Assembly (NCBI GenBank): GCA_946894095.1 | Contig: OX335654.1 | Coordinates: 19,229,687-19,293,686, forward strand | Direction of reading: 5' to 3' | DNA length: 64,000 nt | DNA from: Incurvaria masculella | Taxonomy: Eukaryota; Arthropoda; Insecta; Lepidoptera; Incurvariidae | Part shown: positions 52,787 through 63,838 of the stretch, one piece after another | Numbering within the stretch: position 1 is the stretch's first letter | Layout of the letters: each line of letters starts with the position of its first letter | Notes under the pieces: model-generated | Told to the model about the DNA's origin: nothing | Seen by the model: only the letters and a program-made list of their open reading frames with translations | The model's database searches: none | Program-made: the position numbers and the translations under genes

Positions 52787-53790
52787 GCAATGAATATTAA
52801 ACGTAACAATGTGATCGTTTTGCATTTGGCCGGAAAATCACAACCAGTCATCGTTCGGGAGCTCCTACATTTACGTGTGAACACAATGTTAGTGCATCGA
52901 TTGTAACCAAACCGGGAGCATTGCTAAACGGCATAGAGGCGGTCACCCGAAAACAGCGACATCACGTGATACGGTTCGAAAGGTGAAGGCTCGAATTCAA
53001 ATGAATCCTCGCCAGAGCGCCGCAAAATTGGTGAAAAGTCTGAAAGTATCCGACTCAAGTATATGGCGCATACTGAAAAAATAACTGAAACTGAAGCCCT
53101 ACAAGATACAAAAAGAACAGAATCTTACTTCAGCGCAGAAGGCAGTCCGACTACGAGCACTGAAAGCCTTGCACTTACGTCGCAACATTGTTTTTTCTGA
53201 TGATTTTTTTTTTACTGTCCAACAGTATGTAAACAAACAAAATGATCGTGTTTGGCTGCAGGGCAAGTCCAACGAGAATTCAGACGACAGAGTTGCCGTT
53301 CGTAAGCAAGCGGCTGCTTTTCTTATGGTCTGGGCTGCAGTGACCGCTAATTGTCGCTCTCCACTCGTGTTTATCGAGACCGAAGTCAAAGTTAACTAGC
53401 CAGTGTACCGGGAAAAGGTGTCATACTATGGGCACGTAAGTGATTCGGTACGAACAGCTGGAGGATCCAACAAGACTCAGCACCGTCCCACAAAGCTCGC
53501 ATTAAACATTTTTTTTACAGAATTACGTTCTTCGGTTAATTTCTTCAGAACAGTAGCCAAACTCTCCAAACTTGAATCCAATGGACTTCTCGGTATGGTC
53601 CACTTTGGAGGTTACCGCGTCAATAAAAAGATATTAAAGTGTGGATACGCTGGAGGCAGTGCAACAGGATACCGCAAACACATCTTTGTGCAGCTTACAA
53701 TGCCTTTGCCGGAAGACTTCGTGCCATCATCCGTGCCAAAGGAGGCTATATTGAAGGAGGCATTTTGATAAAAAAAAACCGTACTTCAAT
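52787..53790 (+). pseudogene. Broken mariner/Tc1-type transposase
   Basis: Pieces in order, spread over several frames: NIKRNNVIVLHLAGKSQ (helix-turn-helix start, about 52790); VKARIQMNPRQSAAKLVKSL and SIWRIL (about 52985-53075); FSDDFFFTVQQYVNKQNDRVW near 53190-53250 (first catalytic region); MVWAAVTANCRSPLVFI near 53325-53370; PNLNPMDFSVW near 53570-53605 (last catalytic region). Internal stops and frame changes (for example after the KPYK and VKVN segments) show it is inactive. It would have cut and pasted at TA. The plus-strand end near 53760 reads to a TGA followed by an A run. Confidence 0.85.
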
Positions 53791-53837
53791 TAACCAAATT
53801 ATATAATTTTCAATTGGTAACATTTCGAGTGACTGAC

Positions 53838-53945
53838 CTTGTAGATGAAGCGAAAGAGGTGTGCTGTGATCGTACCACATGGCGCTCTATCATCTCTGCC
53901 TACCCCTCCGGGAAAGCGGCGTGAAGGTATGTACGTAAGTATGTA
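53838..53945 (+). pseudogene. LINE C-terminal tail
   Basis: The plus strand reads VDEAKEVCCDRTTWRSIISA then YPSGKAA and stop at about 53843-53927, the end of an endonuclease-reverse-transcriptase LINE, as at 35500-36030. Confidence 0.75.
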
Positions 53946-54246
53946 CCAAATAGCACTGACTATTCTCTGTTATTCGGTAATGTTTCTATCAGAGCGGCAC
54001 TCTGTCCGAGTTAACGTTTCATTTAGATGCTCTATCGCTAGGAAATTGCCGCCATTAAACTGTGTTTACCCAGCTGGCAACCTGTACAAATGACCGGGCT
54101 GTATGTACACATCACGCTATGGCTCAATCAGGAGAGTTAACTCACTCCACTGTTATTAGTAATACGTTGTCACTAAAGTGCGTAAACTGGTGAAATTCAT
54201 TCGTCGGTCAACCGTTTCCCGGCGTACCACACAGCGTCTTAACTTG

Positions 54247-54394
54247 TTAAGGGCCGAGTGAACGAAAGGACAAACAATCATAATCAACGTCAGCGTACGA
54301 TTAAACACGTCACTTTGTATGGACAGCATGGAGGAACTAAAGTGACGTGTTTGAACATTGATTAACTCGGCCATCTCTTCGTGCAATCGCGGCG
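54247..54394 (-). mobile_element. TIR miniature element, family C, copy 2
   Basis: Starts TTAAGGGCCGAGTGAACGAA and ends CGTGCAATCGCGG. The interior has GTCACTTTGTATGGACAGC. It directly abuts the next copy. Confidence 0.75.
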
Positions 54395-54559
54395 AAGGGG
54401 CGAGTGCAGGAAAGGACAAAACATCAAAATCCACGTCAACGTACGATTAAACAAGTCACTTTTTATGGACAGTACGGAAGGAACTCCATGCGCTTCACTA
54501 AAAGTGACGTGTTTGAACACTGATTACCTCAGCTGTCTCTCCGTGCAATCGGGGCTAAG
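54394..54559 (-). mobile_element. TIR miniature element, family C, copy 3
   Basis: Starts GGGGCGAGTGCAGGAAAGG and ends CGTGCAATCGGGGCTAA; same orientation as copy 2. Confidence 0.8.
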
Positions 54560-55906
54560 TCTGTGGTCGGCTTGTCTGAGTAGATGACACAACCACAGTG
54601 GTTCGCCACCAAAGTGTATACAGGACTAAAAAAAGGAGCATAATGATATAGCTAAAAAAAAGTGCCCTCAGAAATCCGAGGTCGAAATATTTCTAGTGAT
54701 TTCCATAATTCTTAAAGGAATACCAAAGATTTCTAAGGAATTAACAAAGATTCCTAGGATTACTAAAGATTCTTAGGATTACTAAAGATTCCGGGATTTC
54801 GGAAGATTTATAAGGACTACCAGACTGGCAGTAAATCCATAGATTTTATAAATTCGTTTCGGATTTGAAATTAGCAAAAAAAAAGGTCATGCAGCGGGTG
54901 GTCTTGTAAAATGAACCTTAACCTCCCAATTTGAGAGGAATACTGCAAAAAGGTATAAAAACAGCAAAAATGAGGTCATGCTGAGAATTGCGCTTGATTG
55001 ATTTACGCTCCTAATTTAATTTAAATACTACAAATATTTTTCGAATGAGAAAAAGCAGTACAATGGCAAGCAAGTGTTTACGTACCTATCTGCAGACACT
55101 AACCTTTGGTCTTCAAGCCACTGTGTTCAATATCCGGATTTACCGAAAAAATAATCAACCGTTTTCTTGCCAGTGCTTCGATTTTTTTTAACTTTCACAG
55201 GCAAATATTCAAAAGCAAAGATCTATTCTGCGGATCCATTGAACTGACGACACATAATTTCCCAAATAACGCCACCATGAAAAATCAAACAGAAATCTGA
55301 CAAATTAAAAAGTACCATGTTCTCAGATAGTTCTATTTTAAAAGGAGAATGTCCATACTTGTGTGGGCGAAAAAGCAGTCTCAACTTGAATGTTCCTCAA
55401 TTAAACAAGCGTACCTAGTTAGTTTTTACATATTTAATCATATTATAATTGATATATATTTGAGTTTTGCCGAAGACGGAAAACTATAAAAATAAAATTT
55501 TTGAAAATCACATCTGTTCTAATGTGTTTTTCCTGCTCCGTATGGGTGACAAATGAAAAAGTTCTCTTTATTTTTTTAACTTGTAAGTAAATATTGTTCC
55601 AGTAATATAAAGAAAGCAATATTTTTCTTCAAATAGTATAGTAACCATGTCAACAAACCAATTAAAAACAGCGACATCTGTTGGAGACTAGCATTGCGCT
55701 AGTCTCCAACAGGCGGTTCGTTTGGTGCAATTTGAAGTCAAAACACAATTTAATAAACACACATTTCAATCTTCCTGCAATGAAACAATCACACCATAAA
55801 TTTTCATCCTAATTTAGAATTCCAACAATTTAGGCATTTTTCGAGACCAGTTCACTTTGTCTTCAGCTCCGCTTTTCGAATGGGCATTGTCCTTTCGTAA
55901 TTGGTT
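54560..55906. other. No gene; GATTCC-type degenerate repeats at 54690-54830
   Basis: Motifs such as ACCAAAGATTTCTAAGG and AGGATTACTAAAGATTC are diverged relatives of the minisatellite at 57258. The rest is unassigned. A short palindrome lies at about 55684-55712 (GCGCTAGTCTCCAACAG region). Confidence 0.45.
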
Positions 55907-56193
55907 TTTTAGGGTTCCGTACCCGAAGGGTGAAAACGGAACCCTATTACTAAGACTCCGCTGTCCGTCCGTCCGTCCGTCCGTCTGTCACAGGGCTGTA
56001 TCTCATCAACCGTAACAGGCAGGCAGCTGAAATTTTGACTGATTGTGTATTTATTTTGCCGCCATAACAACAAATAGGTAAAATAAAAAAAAATACAAAA
56101 AATAAAGGGGGGCCGTTACTTTTTTGTGTTAAATCTTGTACAATGGTACGGAACCCTTCGTGTGTGAGTCCGACTCGCACTTGGCCGTTTTTT
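55907..56193 (-). mobile_element. CCGT-microsatellite element, copy 14
   Basis: Full-span copy; middle T-rich part shortened. Confidence 0.8.
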
Positions 56194-56499
56194 TTTTCAT
56201 TATAAGTGGCAAGTTCGGGAAACTTTCAGTATGCCCCATATACCAAACTCGTATAGATACCCCGTATACTGAGTCAAATCTGAAAGCGAAGTTCTTGAAA
56301 ACAATAATCGATAATAAATTAAATTTTAATATTTCGCAAAGTTTGAGAAGCCCAGCTGCCGCTACGCGCCGCGCCTCGTTGCGGAAACCGCCATTTTCAC
56401 GATCGCAAAATGTCTCTCAAACTTTGGAAATGTTTAATCGAAACTTCAATTATTTTTTCTCGGGTACTGAAAGCATTTCTCGGCTTCGTCAATCATAGA
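56194..56499. other. No gene recognised
   Basis: Nothing supported. Confidence 0.35.
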
Positions 56500-57040
56500 C
56501 TAGGAGGTGGCGGCAAAAATACGTAAATGGCTCAAACTGGGTTCACAGGATAAAGACCAACCCTCTGAAGCTAAATGTGTCAGTCTGCCTGTGCCAAGTG
56601 GTTGCGTTACCTAAATAAGGCGACTGAAAAAGTAGTTATGGTGACAAAAAATATATATGATAAGGTAAATGGCTGCAAATAACGAAGCATGATAGTATCA
56701 GTACATACTTGCTTAGCAATACCAAAACTGAACAAAGCTTTGGTTGCATTTCGTAGTTAGAGGCGATTTAGGTTACAGATATAATTGTAGGTATATTTAA
56801 GTATTTAATTATAAAACCGACTGGTTATTGTTGCATAATTAATAGGTATTCATGATTCTAGACAATCAGTATATTCATCAGTAGGTATATACCAACATAT
56901 ATTTTATATATCCAATCTAGATAACGCAACCGATTAGCACAGGCAGACCACATTTAGCATCAGAGGGTTGGTCTCTAACATGTGAACCCAAATTCAGCCA
57001 TTTAACTTATCGTGACCAAAAATGTCGTGACCTCCCGGAA
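56500..57040. mobile_element. TIR element, family D, uninterrupted copy
   Basis: The ends TAGGAGGTGGCGGC and ATGTCGTGACCTCCCGG match the split copy at 10995-13095. It provides the empty sites CCTAAATCGCC (minus reading) and TATGTACTGATAC (minus reading). Confidence 0.75.
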
Positions 57041-57089
57041 TAACAGGCCTTGTAGAGACACGTTTATTTAGACTTTCACTGTTGTTACA

Positions 57090-57145
57090 CATTATTATTA
57101 AAATGTTTTCGGATAGACAGTGTTATAAATCGCTTACTTGTTTAA
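57090..57145 (-). mobile_element. Inverted copy of the Penelope-like 3' flank
   Basis: AAAATGTTTTCGGATAGAC and AGTGTTATAAATCGCTTA are the reverse complement of the sequence just after the ribozyme-like motif at 60590-60645. Together they frame a 3.5-kb remnant with inverted ends. Confidence 0.6.
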
Positions 57146-57257
57146 GTTGACTTCAGTAGAATTGGTATTAAGGTATTCTTCAAACCTCTAACCGAGGGGT
57201 TAGTCACTCGAGCAAAAAGTGTACACCAGATTCCCAGTATTCAAGATTTCCTTGGGA

Positions 57258-57790
57258 TTTCTAGATTCCTAAAGATTTCCAAAGACTACCAAAGATTCTT
57301 AGAGATTCCTAAAGATTTCCAAAGACTACCAAAGATTCCTGGAGATTCCTAAAGATTTCCAAAGACTACCAAAGATTCTTAGAGATTCCTAAAGATTTCC
57401 AAAGACTACCAAAGATCCCTGGAGATTCCTAAAGATTTTCAAAGACTACCAAAGATTGCTGGAGATTCCTAAAGATTTCCAAAGACTACCAAAGATTCTT
57501 AGAGATTCCTAAAGATTTCCAAAGACTACCAAAGATCCCTGGAGATTCCTAAAGCTTTTCAAAGACTACCAAAGATTCCTGGAGATTCCTAAAGATTTCC
57601 AAAGAATACCAAAGATTCTTGGAGATTCCTAAAGATTTCCAAAGACTACCAAAGATCCCTGGAGATTCCTAAAGATTTTCAAAGACTACCAAAGATTCCT
57701 GGAGATTCCTAAAGATTTCCAAAGACTACCAAAGATTCTTGGAGATTCCTAAACATTTCCAAAGACTACCAAAGATTCTTTGAGATTTAA
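57258..57790 (+). repeat. 40-bp minisatellite with a 120-bp higher-order period
   Basis: The basic unit is AAAGACTACC, AAAGATTCTT, AGAGATTCCT, AAAGATTTCC in tandem, about 13 units. From 57361 on, three unit types (CTTAG/CTTGG, CCCTGG followed by GATTTTC, and G/CCTGG) repeat in fixed order with an exact 120-bp step (57361, 57481, 57601, 57721). Diverged units continue to about 57890. Confidence 0.95.
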
Positions 57791-57959
57791 AATATACTGG
57801 GATTTCGTAAGATTTCTGAGGACTACCAAAGATTCCTAGAGACTACCAAAGATTAACTGGATTTTTTAAGGACTACCAACACATTTTTGGTACATTCCAA
57901 TGATTTCGGGATTTCTAAAGATTCTTAGTAATCACCAACGATTCATAGAGACTTATAAT

Positions 57960-58415
57960 TGCGCGTTGCGCGCAGCACGTGTCCGTGACGTCATCGCAGA
58001 CAGGTGGGCGGCGCGGCCGGGGGGGTTCGGCACGGGCGCGGCGTCCGCGCGAGGCGGCAACAGCGCGGGCGCGGGCGGCGGCGGCGAGCGGCGCCCGCGG
58101 GAGGCGGCAAAGGCGGAATCCGGTTAAATTAGATCCCATATTATCTCAGCGATCTTTAGATCAGCGCTGATTTTTTCTTTCCCTGAGGCATTATACAATA
58201 CCATTTTTGAATCCACAGTACATATTTCACATACTAAATTTCAAGATGAGGTACTTCGCTCTTTCGAAATCTCTTAGAATCTCAGCCATCATTAGGTCAG
58301 GGTTGATTTTTTTTTGCCTGGGTCATTATAAAAGGCTATATTTGAAACCTTAGCAAATATTTCACGTAGAAAACTTCGCGATTAGGTAGGTACTCTTCTT
58401 TTTCGAAATCCCTTG
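57960..58415 (+). repeat. GC-rich block plus AGATCCC segment, copy 1 of 2
   Basis: A strongly GC-rich start (GGGCGGCGCGGCC), then AGATCCCATATTATCTCAGC and two ATCATTAGGTCAG-type segments. Copy 2 is at about 59190-59577 in the same orientation. The related frames in the GC-rich part show no recognised domain. Confidence 0.75.
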
Positions 58416-58584
58416 CAGTCGTATTCACTGTGAACCTGTAAAAACTTGGTACGAGATTAGCACCGGACTAACCATACAAAAACCGGTTTACTTCGACCTT
58501 AATACGCGTAGTAAAGTTAGTCCGCCCCGAGCTCGGTTCACAACATACCTACAATCATCTAATTATTTAATCAAAATCACTGAC

Positions 58585-58749
58585 TTAGCCCCGATTGCAC
58601 GAAGAAACAGCTGATTTAATCAATGTTCAAACACGTCACTTTTAGTGAACCGCATGGAGTGCCTTCCATACTGTCCATTCAATGTGACGTGTTTAATCAT
58701 ACGTTGACGTTGATTTTGATTTTTTGTGCTTTCGTGCACTCGGCCCTAA
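58585..58749 (+). mobile_element. TIR miniature element, family C, intact copy
   Basis: 165 bp, ends TTAGCCCCGATTGCACGAA and its inverted counterpart CGTGCACTCGGCCCTAA, matching at about 16 of 19 positions. Confidence 0.8.
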
Positions 58750-58775
58750 GAGTCGCCCACCCAATACACAGTAAA

Positions 58776-59041
58776 CAAACCGGCCAAGTGCGAGTCGGAC
58801 TCGCACACAAAGGGTTTCGTACCATCGTAAAAAAAAAATATTATTTGTATTTTTTTATTATCTTTAAATTTTACTTATTTGTTGTTATAGCGGCAAATTA
58901 AATACTCACTCTGTGAAAATTTCAGCTACGTACCTATTACGGTTCATGAGTAACAGCTTTGTGACAGACGGACGGACGGACGGACAGCTGAGGCTTTGTA
59001 ATAGGGTTTCGTTTTCACCCTTTGGGTACGGAACCCTTAAA
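58776..59041 (+). mobile_element. CCGT-microsatellite element, copy 15
   Basis: Full span, T-rich middle shortened, terminal hairpin present. Confidence 0.8.
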
Positions 59042-59189
59042 AGTAGTATACGCATGATAACCTTCTATTCGCTTAGTACGCGTATTAAGGTCGGACTAAA
59101 CCGGTTTTTGTTTGGTTAATCCGGTGCTTATCCCGTACTAAATTTTGACAGGTTTACTCTGAATACGACTGAATATGTTTTGGAATTGG

Positions 59190-59577
59190 GTCGTCGGGCA
59201 CACGCGGGGTGCGCGCTGCGCACACTCGTGCGCACACGTGTGCGTGATTTCTTCGCAAACTGGCGGCCGCGCCCACGGCCGCGCTATCATTGTTAGATTA
59301 GATCCCGTATTATCTCAGCGATCATTAGGTCAGCCCTGTTTTTTTTTTGCCTGATGCATTATGCAACACCATTTTTGAAGCCATAATACATATTTGACAT
59401 ACTCAACTTCACGATGAGGTACTCCGATCTTTCGAAATCCCTTAGTATCTCAACCATCATTAGGTCAAAGTTGATTATTTCTTTGCCTGGGCCGTTATAA
59501 AAGTCTATATTTAAAAACCTAGTAAATATTTCACGTACTCGAGATAAGGTACTCTTATTTTAAAAACCTTTACAGTC
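59190..59577 (+). repeat. GC-rich block plus AGATCCC segment, copy 2 of 2
   Basis: GCGCGCTGCGCACACTCGTG and AGATCCCGTATTATCTCAGC; matches 57960-58415 with many substitutions. Confidence 0.7.
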
Positions 59578-59659
59578 TTATTCAGAACTAACTTGTCAAA
59601 ACTTACGTACTGTACTAGAATTGCACCGGACTAAGCATACAAAAACTGGCTTAGTCCGA

Positions 59660-59960
59660 CCCCGACAAGATTATCTGAGATTACAAAGACTTTGATCGGA
59701 TTGCCAATGATTCCCTTAGGATTCCTACACTCCCTGGGAGTACTCGAGACTACCCAAGATTTTCCTATTCCTCGGACTCCCGCCCAGGCTTACCCGAGAT
59801 TTCCATTAATTTGAAAGGATTCCCAATGATTTCCTTGGTATTCTCAGATTCCTTAGGATTACTCGGGATTACATAAGATTTCCGAGATTCTCCGGACTCC
59901 CACCAGATTCCTCGGACTCCCACCTAAGATTCTTGAGATTCCCAAACGATTGTACACCAG
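59660..59960. repeat. Degenerate GATTCC repeats
   Basis: Irregular runs of GGATTCC, GAGATTCCC and CTCGGACTCCCACC. GTACACCAGATTCC at about 59951 also occurs at about 57219, so this tract and the 57-kb minisatellite may once have been continuous. Confidence 0.6.
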
Positions 59961-59994
59961 ATTCCTTGAGTGAGTGACCCCTCGCCTCTAACCA

Positions 59995-60605
59995 AAGTAT
60001 CTGCCATGCTGAGGTCAGTAAAAGACAAGATCCCGCTCCAGGAGTCTACAAAATACCATGTAGCTGTAGGAAGAGCTACATTGGCCAAACCTAACGGAGC
60101 GTGCAAACAAGAGTAGCAGAGCACATCAAGGCGGTGAAAAATAATGAGTATCACAAGTCAGCAATCTGTGAACATGCCTTGAACAGTGGAGGAAATCATT
60201 GGATTCGTTTTGACCAAGTTAGAACAATTGCAGTAGAACGGCACTACATCCCACGCCCGGTCCGAGAATCCATTGAGATTTCAAGGCATCACAACTTTAA
60301 CAGAGATGACAGCATGAGACCCACCGTCGTGGTCTCCGTTATTGGCGCAACATATCACTACGAGGCTTCAGTTGCCGATACCATCGAGTAGGGACACCGT
60401 AGGCATCGTTTGCACGGACAAATTCATCGCTGAGCAACGTGCTGTGGAACTACCCTCATCGGCGGCTAGAGCTACCCACAGCTACAATCTTCGCAGCCGG
60501 CGACCTGCGGTTGACTTCTGACTGGACGACGTGTCGGAAGTCCTCCAGGTCGCGCCGCGAGTCCTGAAGAAGTCCACAATGCGGTGGACGAAGCGATTTA
60601 TAACA
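59995..60605 (+). pseudogene. Penelope-like element, GIY-YIG endonuclease remnant
   Basis: The plus strand reads GVYKIPCSCRKSYIGQT, then a stop, then RSVQTRVAEHIKAVKNNEYH, KSAICEHALNSGGNHWIRFD and IPRPVRESIEISRHHNFNRD. A GIY/GVY start, YIG, the conserved TR-EH segment and the RE-IEI-K segment are the usual order of the GIY-YIG nuclease at the C-terminus of Penelope-like polyproteins. The reverse transcriptase that should precede it is not found; the sequence upstream of about 59995 is repeat. SYNLRSRRPAVDF follows at about 60482. Inactive. Confidence 0.85.
60558..60605 (+). ncRNA. Decayed hammerhead motif
   Basis: Core CTGAAGA (60564-60570), one extra A, a perfect 6-bp stem II (GTCCAC with GTGGAC), then GAA. 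The next bases read GCG instead of ACA, so the core is damaged. Its place just after the YNLRSR peptide is the same as in the 65-110 element. Confidence 0.55.
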
Positions 60606-60866
60606 CTGTCCATCTGAAAACATTTTAATAATAATTGTAGGGAGACGTTTATTTCGAGTTTACAATTCCGCCCTGTAAAGAGCATTGGCCAACATTTACC
60701 CACTCAGGGTAAGTTGGCGGCCACAAAACAAACCTATGGTAATCGGTCAATATAAGTGCCTAATCAAAAAAATATAAAATGGGGCTTTCGAGTTTCGATA
60801 TTTAGTCTTAGATCAGTTTGTGATGTAATTGAGTGTAGTTTGACTATCATGAAATTAAAACTAAAT

Positions 60867-61134
60867 TAAAAACCGGCCACGAAGGGTTCCGTACCATCTT
60901 ACAAGAATCAACACAAAAAATCACGTTTTTTTCAATCACCTTTAATTTTGATATTTTTTTAATTTTACCTATTTGTTGTTATAGCGGCATAATATACACA
61001 CTATGTGAACATGTCAGTTGCCTACCTATTACGGTTCATGAGATACAGCCCTGTGACAGACGGACGGGCGGACGGACAGCGGAGGCTTAGTAATAGGGTT
61101 CCGTTTTGACCCTTTGGGTTCGGAACCCTAAAAC
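60867..61134 (+). mobile_element. CCGT-microsatellite element, copy 16
   Basis: Lacks the AAGTGCGAGTCGGACTCGC segment (reads CCGGCCACGAAGGGTTCC), a clean internal deletion. Terminal hairpin present. Confidence 0.8.
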
Positions 61135-61402
61135 GGAATAAAGTAATGGTCAATGAAGAAATAAAAAAAAATCTTCATCGACTTGGCCAAGGTTAATCCC
61201 AAGGTTATCAAATATATTTCGAATGATTAAATGCTTGATACGTCTTAATTACCTGTAATGTGATTACTTTATGTTACGTAAGAAGTGAACGTTAAAATAG
61301 CCTGCATTTACGAAACATATTGATTGTAACGTTATTGTTATTCTACAGAATTTTGAAACATGTTTTTTAATCTAGACGCACATTCTCAGTATTTTATTAG
61401 AG

Positions 61403-61689
61403 AAAAAAACCGGCCAAGTGCGAGTCGGACTCGCACATGAAGGGTTCCGTACCATCAACACCAAAAAATCACGTTTTTTGTATGGGGCCCCCCTTTAATT
61501 TTTATTATTTTATAATTTTACTTATTTGTTGTTATAGCGGCAAAATAAACACACACTCTGTGAAAATTTCAGCTGCCTACCTATTACGGTTCGTGAGATA
61601 TAGCCCTGTGACAGACAGACGGACGGACGGACGGACAGAGGAGGCTTAGTAATAGGGTTCCGTTTTTACCCTTTGGATACGAAACCCTA
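61403..61689 (+). mobile_element. CCGT-microsatellite element, copy 17
   Basis: Full span with a five-unit GACG-type array; the last hairpin arm carries two changes. Confidence 0.8.
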
Positions 61690-62218
61690 ACTAGTGTTTG
61701 CTTAAAATACACAATAGCGAGACTAACAGAACACCTGGTTCTCCCATTCCCCACAGTAATAGCCGTAATATTAGGGTATATGTATATGTATATATATAGC
61801 CGCTCTGGGTCATGTCATACATATTCGGTCCACCAACTTTGCTTCGTCATTCATGCGTCACTTACTCCAGCATATAAACCACATCAAGGTGTATCTGATT
61901 CTCGGTACTACGTCGACTGATGAATTATCGCATTGTTCCCTAACTATTAACGAGTCGAAAACGGGGTTTAGGAGAAATGTTACCTTCTGTTACCCGCTTT
62001 GATTGATATTCGCTTTGTCCTGTTGGTTTGCTCGGGTGCTTGCAAATATGCGAAGGTAATGTATGCCAAATATTTAGGGCAACTGGGTGAAGAGCTGTGG
62101 GTGTATCGGCCTAAGCTCGCACAAAAAATGGTGGTGTTTTTCATACTCCTTCTCACTTGATGCCAATGTTAACTTACCTATATTAACTTACCTATACTTA
62201 TCTATATATAGTCGTAAA
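61690..62218. other. No gene recognised
   Basis: Nothing supported. Confidence 0.35.
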
Positions 62219-62601
62219 GTCAGCCTCAGTGGCCCAGTGGCGCGACACTTCGGCGGTCGCTCTCCGAAGTTAAGCAACGCTGGGTCCGGTCTGGTCTTGG
62301 ATGGGTGACCATTCGACCGTTGAGAGAGGCTGGCCGTGGTTCGGATTCCACGTTAAGCTGTAGGTCCCCTTCCTTACTTACTAGGTGGTAGGGTTTATCC
62401 CGCCCGGGTTGGTACCATCGCATTGGATGAACGATGGTCGAAGCGGCAATGAAAATTGTCCGTGTTTTCCATCCAGTTCAATGTAGCCGTGCAATATAAA
62501 GAAGGTCCTGGCATGGCACCTAGTTCCCATGTGGTGTGTTGGGCTAATACCATGACAGAACTTGTGGTATTAGCCATCCATGTCCAGTCACATAAAAAAA
62601 A
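62219..62601 (+). mobile_element. SINE with 5S rRNA-derived head, copy 3
   Basis: Near-identical to the copies at 22798 and 34053; only scattered single-base differences were seen. Confidence 0.9.
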
Positions 62602-62602
62602 C

Positions 62603-63049
62603 ACAATGGTAGCGCTTAATGCCTAAGGCATTTTCCGCCAGTCTACCCTTTTTTACATAATGACACAAGGACGGGTAGGCACAATAATACAGAGTTGTGG
62701 CAAACAAATGTAAAAAAAAACATATTAAAAATTATAATATATAACAAAAATAAAATTTTACATAAATCATACATATGCATTTTTATACACAGAAGTGAGA
62801 CAAAATAAATGTAAACATGTACATAGATAATGTGGTCAACTCAGAAAACCAGGGACGCAGTAGAAGAAAAAGATATTCACGATTTGAGGAGATGGTCTTT
62901 CACTAGAGCTCTGAATGTGTGGATCGATGCACACTGACTTAAATGTAGAGGGAGTTCGTTCCACATCCGTGCAGAATGCACTGAGAAAGAGTTAGTGTAA
63001 AATGCTGAGGAATGAGACGGGATGGCTAGGGTAAGGTTGTCGGAGGATC
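62603..63049 (-). pseudogene. LINE 3' end with reverse transcriptase C-terminus
   Basis: The minus strand reads NSFSVHSARMWNELPLHLSQ then CASIHTFRALVKDHLL and stop (about 62880-63020), a standard end of jockey/CR1-type frames. It is followed by a 3' untranslated part with ATGCCTTAGGCATTAAGCGC. Upstream it is cut off by the family B element at 63050. Confidence 0.8.
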
Positions 63050-63570
63050 TTAAGGTGGCCCAACCCGGCGGGACGAACTCATTCGCGGGCACGGTACAAA
63101 ACCGTGCTGTTGCGCTCTGGGACCTTCTCTGTTTCAAAGAAAAAGACAGGCTCCGTGATGAGGAAGATGCAACATGTCCACAAAAAAGACAATGTGCATA
63201 GCGTATGATTTGATAAGATTTACGAAAATTTTAATTACAAAACGACTTATAGCTATAAGAAAAGCGGTCGTGGCTTTAGTCAAAAACCTTACAAAAACCA
63301 AATTGATTATACATCTTGATTGAAAAAGCTATGTCTGATGACTAATCTTTTTAAGATGTTCTTTCTTTATCATTTCGTAATCCACCTACTAAGTAATTGT
63401 ATAAAACGCGCGAAAAATTCGAACTTTCGGACCTTATAACTTAGAAACCAAACACAATTTTACAATGCCAACGGTCATCAGACATCTAGTTCGATCAAAT
63501 AAAGCTATTTTGGAGCAAAACTTGGAATCTCTGACAAGAAATATAGGCGTGATCTTCTTTCTATTATTGT
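63050..63570 (+). mobile_element. TTAA-flanked miniature element, family B, right end lost
   Basis: Left TTAA and AAGGTGGCCCAACCCGGCG intact. Homology stops after GGCGTGATCTTCTTTC, before the right terminal repeat. Confidence 0.8.
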
Positions 63571-63744
63571 ATTTTTGTTATATATATATATTTTATTATT
63601 GTTGATTCAGTTTTTAGAAAATTAACAAAAATCTCATAAAACTTTTATTTTGTGGCGTTAAGCACTTATTACAGCGAGAAAAATACGACAAAAAATATTT
63701 TTGTATTTAAGATGTGCGGTGAAAATGTATTCAGTTTTAAGATC

Positions 63745-63815
63745 GTACAGCTCGTGGTGTAGGGGTACGAGGACTTGCCTTACATGTGAGAGGTTATGAG
63801 TTGAAATCAAAGATA
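63745..63815 (+). repeat. tRNA-like fragment
   Basis: CGTGGTGTAGGGGTACGAGG (D-arm/A-box-like) and a degraded B-box region GAGTTGAAATC. No closed acceptor stem. Confidence 0.4.
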
Positions 63816-63838
63816 AAAAAAAAATTGACAAAATAAAT

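Larger units (their letters stand above)
58416..59171. mobile_element. Foldback element with about 90-bp arms and two nested insertions
   Basis: The left arm CAGTCGTATTCACTGTGAAC... and the right arm ending GAATACGACTG are inverted, sharing GCACCGGACTAACCATAC-type and AAAAACCGG sequence. The interior holds a family C element and a CCGT element. A solitary left arm recurs at 59578-59665. Confidence 0.7.

Noticed and set aside
57900..58139. GC-rich open frames on both strands as a gene
   Set aside because: Frames on both strands come from low stop-codon frequency in GC-rich DNA. The paralogous block at 59190 does not preserve any of them.
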